Origin: an uncultured Phascolarctobacterium sp.
GTDB lineage: Bacteria > Bacillota > Negativicutes > Acidaminococcales > Acidaminococcaceae
Assembly: GCA_900547415.1 (NCBI GenBank)
Contig: URGS01000008.1
Coordinates: forward strand, 6,540 to 70,539
Direction of reading: 5' to 3'
Length of the DNA stretch: 64,000 nt
The notes under the pieces were generated by a model, which ran no database searches, was not told the origin of the DNA, and saw only the letters and a program-made list of their open reading frames with translations. Position 1 is the first letter of the stretch, and each line of letters starts with the position of its first letter. Of the stretch, positions 61,694 to 64,000 are shown piece by piece. The position numbers and the translations under genes were made by a program.

Positions 61694-61708
61694 CCTTACA
61701 AAGCTATA

Positions 61709-63691
61709 TTACAGCACTGCTTTAACCTTAGCTACCAGATTATCTACAGTAAAGCCATATTTTTCCATCAGCACATCGCCAGGTGCGGAAGCACCGAAGG
61801 TGGTAATGCCTAAAACATTTTGCTCGTTGCCGGTGTAGCGGCCCCAACCATAGGGAACGCCAGCTTCAACAGCAAATTTGGTTACGCCTGCAGGCAGAAC
61901 GCTTGCTTTATATTCTTCGCTTTGAGCATCGAATACATCCCAGCTGGGCATGGATACTACGCTTGCGTCAATACCCTCTTCAGCCAGCTGCTTTTGAGCT
62001 GCCAGAGCCAAATGAACCTCGCTGCCGGTACCAATCAGGACAACCTTAGCTTCAGACTTAGCCGGACTCAGAACATAACCGCCATGAACAGCACCATGAA
62101 CAACTACGTCCTCATAGTCATGGAGAACATTAAGTTTTTGACGGCTCAGGAGCAGACAGGTCGGTTTTTTGGTTTGCAGGCAAGCTGCTTGCCAAGCAAC
62201 AGCGGTTTCCAGAGCGTCAGCAGGACGGAATACGCTTACATTAGGAATCATGCGCAATGCCATGGTGGTTTCGATAGGTTGATGAGTAGGACCATCTTCG
62301 CCCAGAGCAATGCTGTCATGAGTCAGAACAAATACTGCTTGAATACCCATCAGAGCAGCCATACGAATGGCAGGACGCATAAAGTCTGCGAATACCAGGA
62401 AGGTGCCGCCGAAGGGGATGAAGCCGCCATGAAGAGCCATACCATTAAGAACAGTACCCATAGCATGTTCACGAACACCAAAGTGGATGTTGCGGCCTTT
62501 GCGGTCTACTTGAGAGAAGAAGCCGCCAGTTTTCATAATAGTTTTATTTGAAGGACCTAAGTCAGCGCTGCCGCCAACCAGTGCAGGCAATTGAGCTGCC
62601 AGAACTTGGATTACGTCGCCAGATGCCTCACGGGTCGCGTTCTTAGCAGTGTCCTTGAAAATTGCAGTTAAAGCGGACAGGTTAACCATCATGTTACCGT
62701 CAATGCGGTCCTGCAGTTCCTTAGCCAGCTCAGGATATACCATTTTGTAATCCTCGAACAGAGCCTTCCAGGAAGCTTCAGCATCAGCGCAAGCAGGCAG
62801 CTTAGCGTCGAAATGCTCCTTAACTTCTGCAGGTACGTGGAACATTTCTTCAGTCCAGCCAGCTTTTTCCTTGGTAGCCTTCAGTGCGTCTACACCAAGG
62901 GGCTCGCCATGGCAGGAGGGGCTGTCCTGTTTGGGGCTGCCAAAGCCAATGTGAGTGCGAACAATAATCAAGGAAGGCTGAGTGGTATTAGCCTTAGCTT
63001 CTTCAACTGCTGCAGCCATAGCCTCAACGTCCTCGCTGTCAGCTACACGCAGAACCTGCCAGCCATAAGCCTTGAAACGCATTTCAACATCTTCAGTGAA
63101 GGCAATGTCAGTACTGCCTTCGATAGTGATTTTATTGTCATCATAGAGGTAAATCAATTTGCCCAGACCAAGGGTACCAGCCAGAGAAGCTGCCTCAGAA
63201 GCAACGCCCTCCATCAGGTCACCGTCAGAGGTCAGACCAAAGGTATAGTGATCAACTACGTTGAAGTCAGGCTTGTTGTAGGTTGCAGCCAGCATTGCTT
63301 CTGCAATAGCAAAGCCTACGCCCATAGCAAAGCCGTGGCCCAGAGGACCGGTAGAAACGTCAACACCAGGAGTCATGCCATATTCAGGATGACCAGGAGT
63401 TTTGCTTTCCCATTGACGGAAGTTCTTCAAATCTTCAATAGTCAGATCATAGCCAGCCAGGTGCAGCATTGCATAAAGCAGCGCACTGCCATGACCGGGA
63501 GACAGAATAAAACGGTCACGATTAAACCAGTTGGGATTAGAAGGATTGTAGTTCATGAAACGATCCCACAGAGTATACATTAAAGGTGCAGTACCCAGAG
63601 GGAAGCCGGGATGGCCGGATTTAGCCTTCTCTACTTGGTCAGCAGCCAGGAAACGCAATGTGTTTACGCAAGCTTGGTCGATTTTTTGCAT
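61709..63691 (-). CDS. tkt: Transketolase
   Basis: Thiamine diphosphate enzyme of the pentose phosphate pathway. The TPP-binding SDGDLMEGVASEAASLAGTL, the catalytic histidines in GHPGFPLGTAP and SPGHGSALLYAMLHLAGY, and the PYR domain (GIQAVFVLTHDSIALGEDGPTHQPIE) are present. At about 660 residues it is full length. The start at 63691 has GGAGG upstream. Thiamine salvage genes follow it, which is a sensible grouping for a TPP enzyme. Confidence 0.97.
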   Translation of the reverse strand: MQKIDQACVNTLRFLAADQVEKAKSGHPGFPLGTAPLMYTLWDRFMNYNPSNPNWFNRDRFILSPGHGSALLYAMLHLAGYDLTIEDLKNFRQWESKTPGHPEYGMTPGVDVSTGPLGHGFAMGVGFAIAEAMLAATYNKPDFNVVDHYTFGLTSDGDLMEGVASEAASLAGTLGLGKLIYLYDDNKITIEGSTDIAFTEDVEMRFKAYGWQVLRVADSEDVEAMAAAVEEAKANTTQPSLIIVRTHIGFGSPKQDSPSCHGEPLGVDALKATKEKAGWTEEMFHVPAEVKEHFDAKLPACADAEASWKALFEDYKMVYPELAKELQDRIDGNMMVNLSALTAIFKDTAKNATREASGDVIQVLAAQLPALVGGSADLGPSNKTIMKTGGFFSQVDRKGRNIHFGVREHAMGTVLNGMALHGGFIPFGGTFLVFADFMRPAIRMAALMGIQAVFVLTHDSIALGEDGPTHQPIETTMALRMIPNVSVFRPADALETAVAWQAACLQTKKPTCLLLSRQKLNVLHDYEDVVVHGAVHGGYVLSPAKSEAKVVLIGTGSEVHLALAAQKQLAEEGIDASVVSMPSWDVFDAQSEEYKASVLPAGVTKFAVEAGVPYGWGRYTGNEQNVLGITTFGASAPGDVLMEKYGFTVDNLVAKVKAVL

Positions 63692-63729
63692 CAGTAAAAC
63701 CTCCAATTGTTAAATATATTACTAAATTT

Positions 63730-63757
63730 ATTATATCATATTTACGTTTAATGTCTA
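63730..63757 (-). promoter_or_regulatory. Promoter of tkt
   Basis: TAGACA (63752-63757) and TATAAT (63730-63735) on the minus strand, 16 bases apart, about 40 bases before the tkt start. Confidence 0.75.
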
Positions 63758-63764
63758 CATTTGA

Positions 63765-64000
63765 CTACACTATTTTTATATATTCGCTCCATTGTCGGAC
63801 ATATATAGTCCCTCTGCCTATTTTTCTATCCTTAAATATGAATAATAGTAAAAAAAGAGGTTGGGATAAAACTATCCTAAAAAAGAAAACCAATAGTTTT
63901 TTACCGTTCAGAGCAAGAACCATAAATACTTCTTTTTCCATATAGCGTAGCTTAGGCATCAGGTATGCAGCGGCTTTCTTAGGATTGCCTAAATGCACCT
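63765..64000 (-). pseudogene. RadC-like fragment, truncated
   Basis: The frame entering from the right edge reads HLGNPKKAAAYLMPKLRYME and then KEVFMVLALNGKK, which resembles the start of the RadC (JAB/UPF0758) domain (P..vA.YLMP.LR.l.kE.F.vl.LN.K). After about residue 33 the similarity stops and the frame continues as LLVFFFRIVLSQPLFLLLFIF, unlike RadC; neither other frame restores it. The 5' part lies beyond the window, so this may be a decayed remnant or a short different protein. Confidence 0.45.

Overview
The window reads as a chromosomal segment of a low-to-moderate GC Firmicute. The gene content (trmD/ffh/smc housekeeping block in Firmicute order, an anaerobic cobalamin operon, TAXI-type TRAP transport, lactate-racemase cofactor genes) would suit an anaerobic member of the Negativicutes. 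That placement is an inference from gene content, not a phylogenetic result. Nearly all genes lie on the minus strand; only yhdT-panF, a duplicated-domain protein at 21 kb and a tiny toxin gene at 59.1 kb are on the plus strand. I see no prophage, insertion sequence or CRISPR array.

Layout, left to right. 1-12.6 kb: translation, secretion and chromosome housekeeping (5' end of a comM/yifB-like gene, yraN, rnhB, rbgA, lepB, rplS, a SPOUT methyltransferase, trmD, rimM, ylqD, khpA, rpsP, ffh, ylxM, ftsY, smc). 12.7-15.1 kb: an Elp3-like radical SAM protein, a HAD phosphatase and a small membrane protein. 15.3-17.1 kb (+): yhdT-panF pantothenate uptake behind a perfect palindrome. 17.2-20.7 kb: a TAXI TRAP operon (binding lipoprotein, DUF1850, fused permease). 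21.0-21.8 kb (+): an unrecognised protein made of two tandem copies of one domain. 21.8-26.6 kb: an NlpC/P60 - pepA - PHP - P-loop/Asp23 fusion - DpnD-like operon. 26.7-31.4 kb: a lysine operon (dapB-asd-lysC-dapA plus a CGGC protein) behind a lysine riboswitch with an adjoining terminator. 31.5-36.5 kb: dut, pnp, a zinc-ribbon membrane protein and an unknown 515-residue protein. 36.6-39.6 kb: larB-larE-larC for the nickel-pincer nucleotide cofactor, with larC split by a -1 frameshift at a nine-A run and carrying a His-rich tandem repeat. 40.0 kb: tRNA-Asn. 40.2-54.3 kb: a 14-gene cobalamin operon (cbiD to cbiC) led by a compact cobalamin riboswitch and terminator. 54.4-56.5 kb: NlpC/P60 hydrolase, glycosyltransferase, RNase P RNA. 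56.7-58.7 kb: an EF-G-like GTPase whose P-loop lysine is replaced. 58.97-59.38 kb: a previously unannotated type I toxin-antitoxin-like module. 59.4-63.7 kb: thiD-thiM-thiE and transketolase. The right edge holds what looks like a truncated radC piece.

The regulatory logic is easy to read. Two biosynthetic operons (lysine, cobalamin) start with a near-consensus sigma-A promoter, then an aptamer, then an intrinsic terminator. Most operons end in clear hairpin-plus-T-run terminators. The strongest leads for a second look are the toxin-antitoxin-like module with inverted-repeat 5' ends, the larC frameshift with its histidine repeats, the P-loop substitution in the EF-G paralogue, the ApgM-like enzyme in the cobalamin operon and the duplicated-domain protein at 21 kb.
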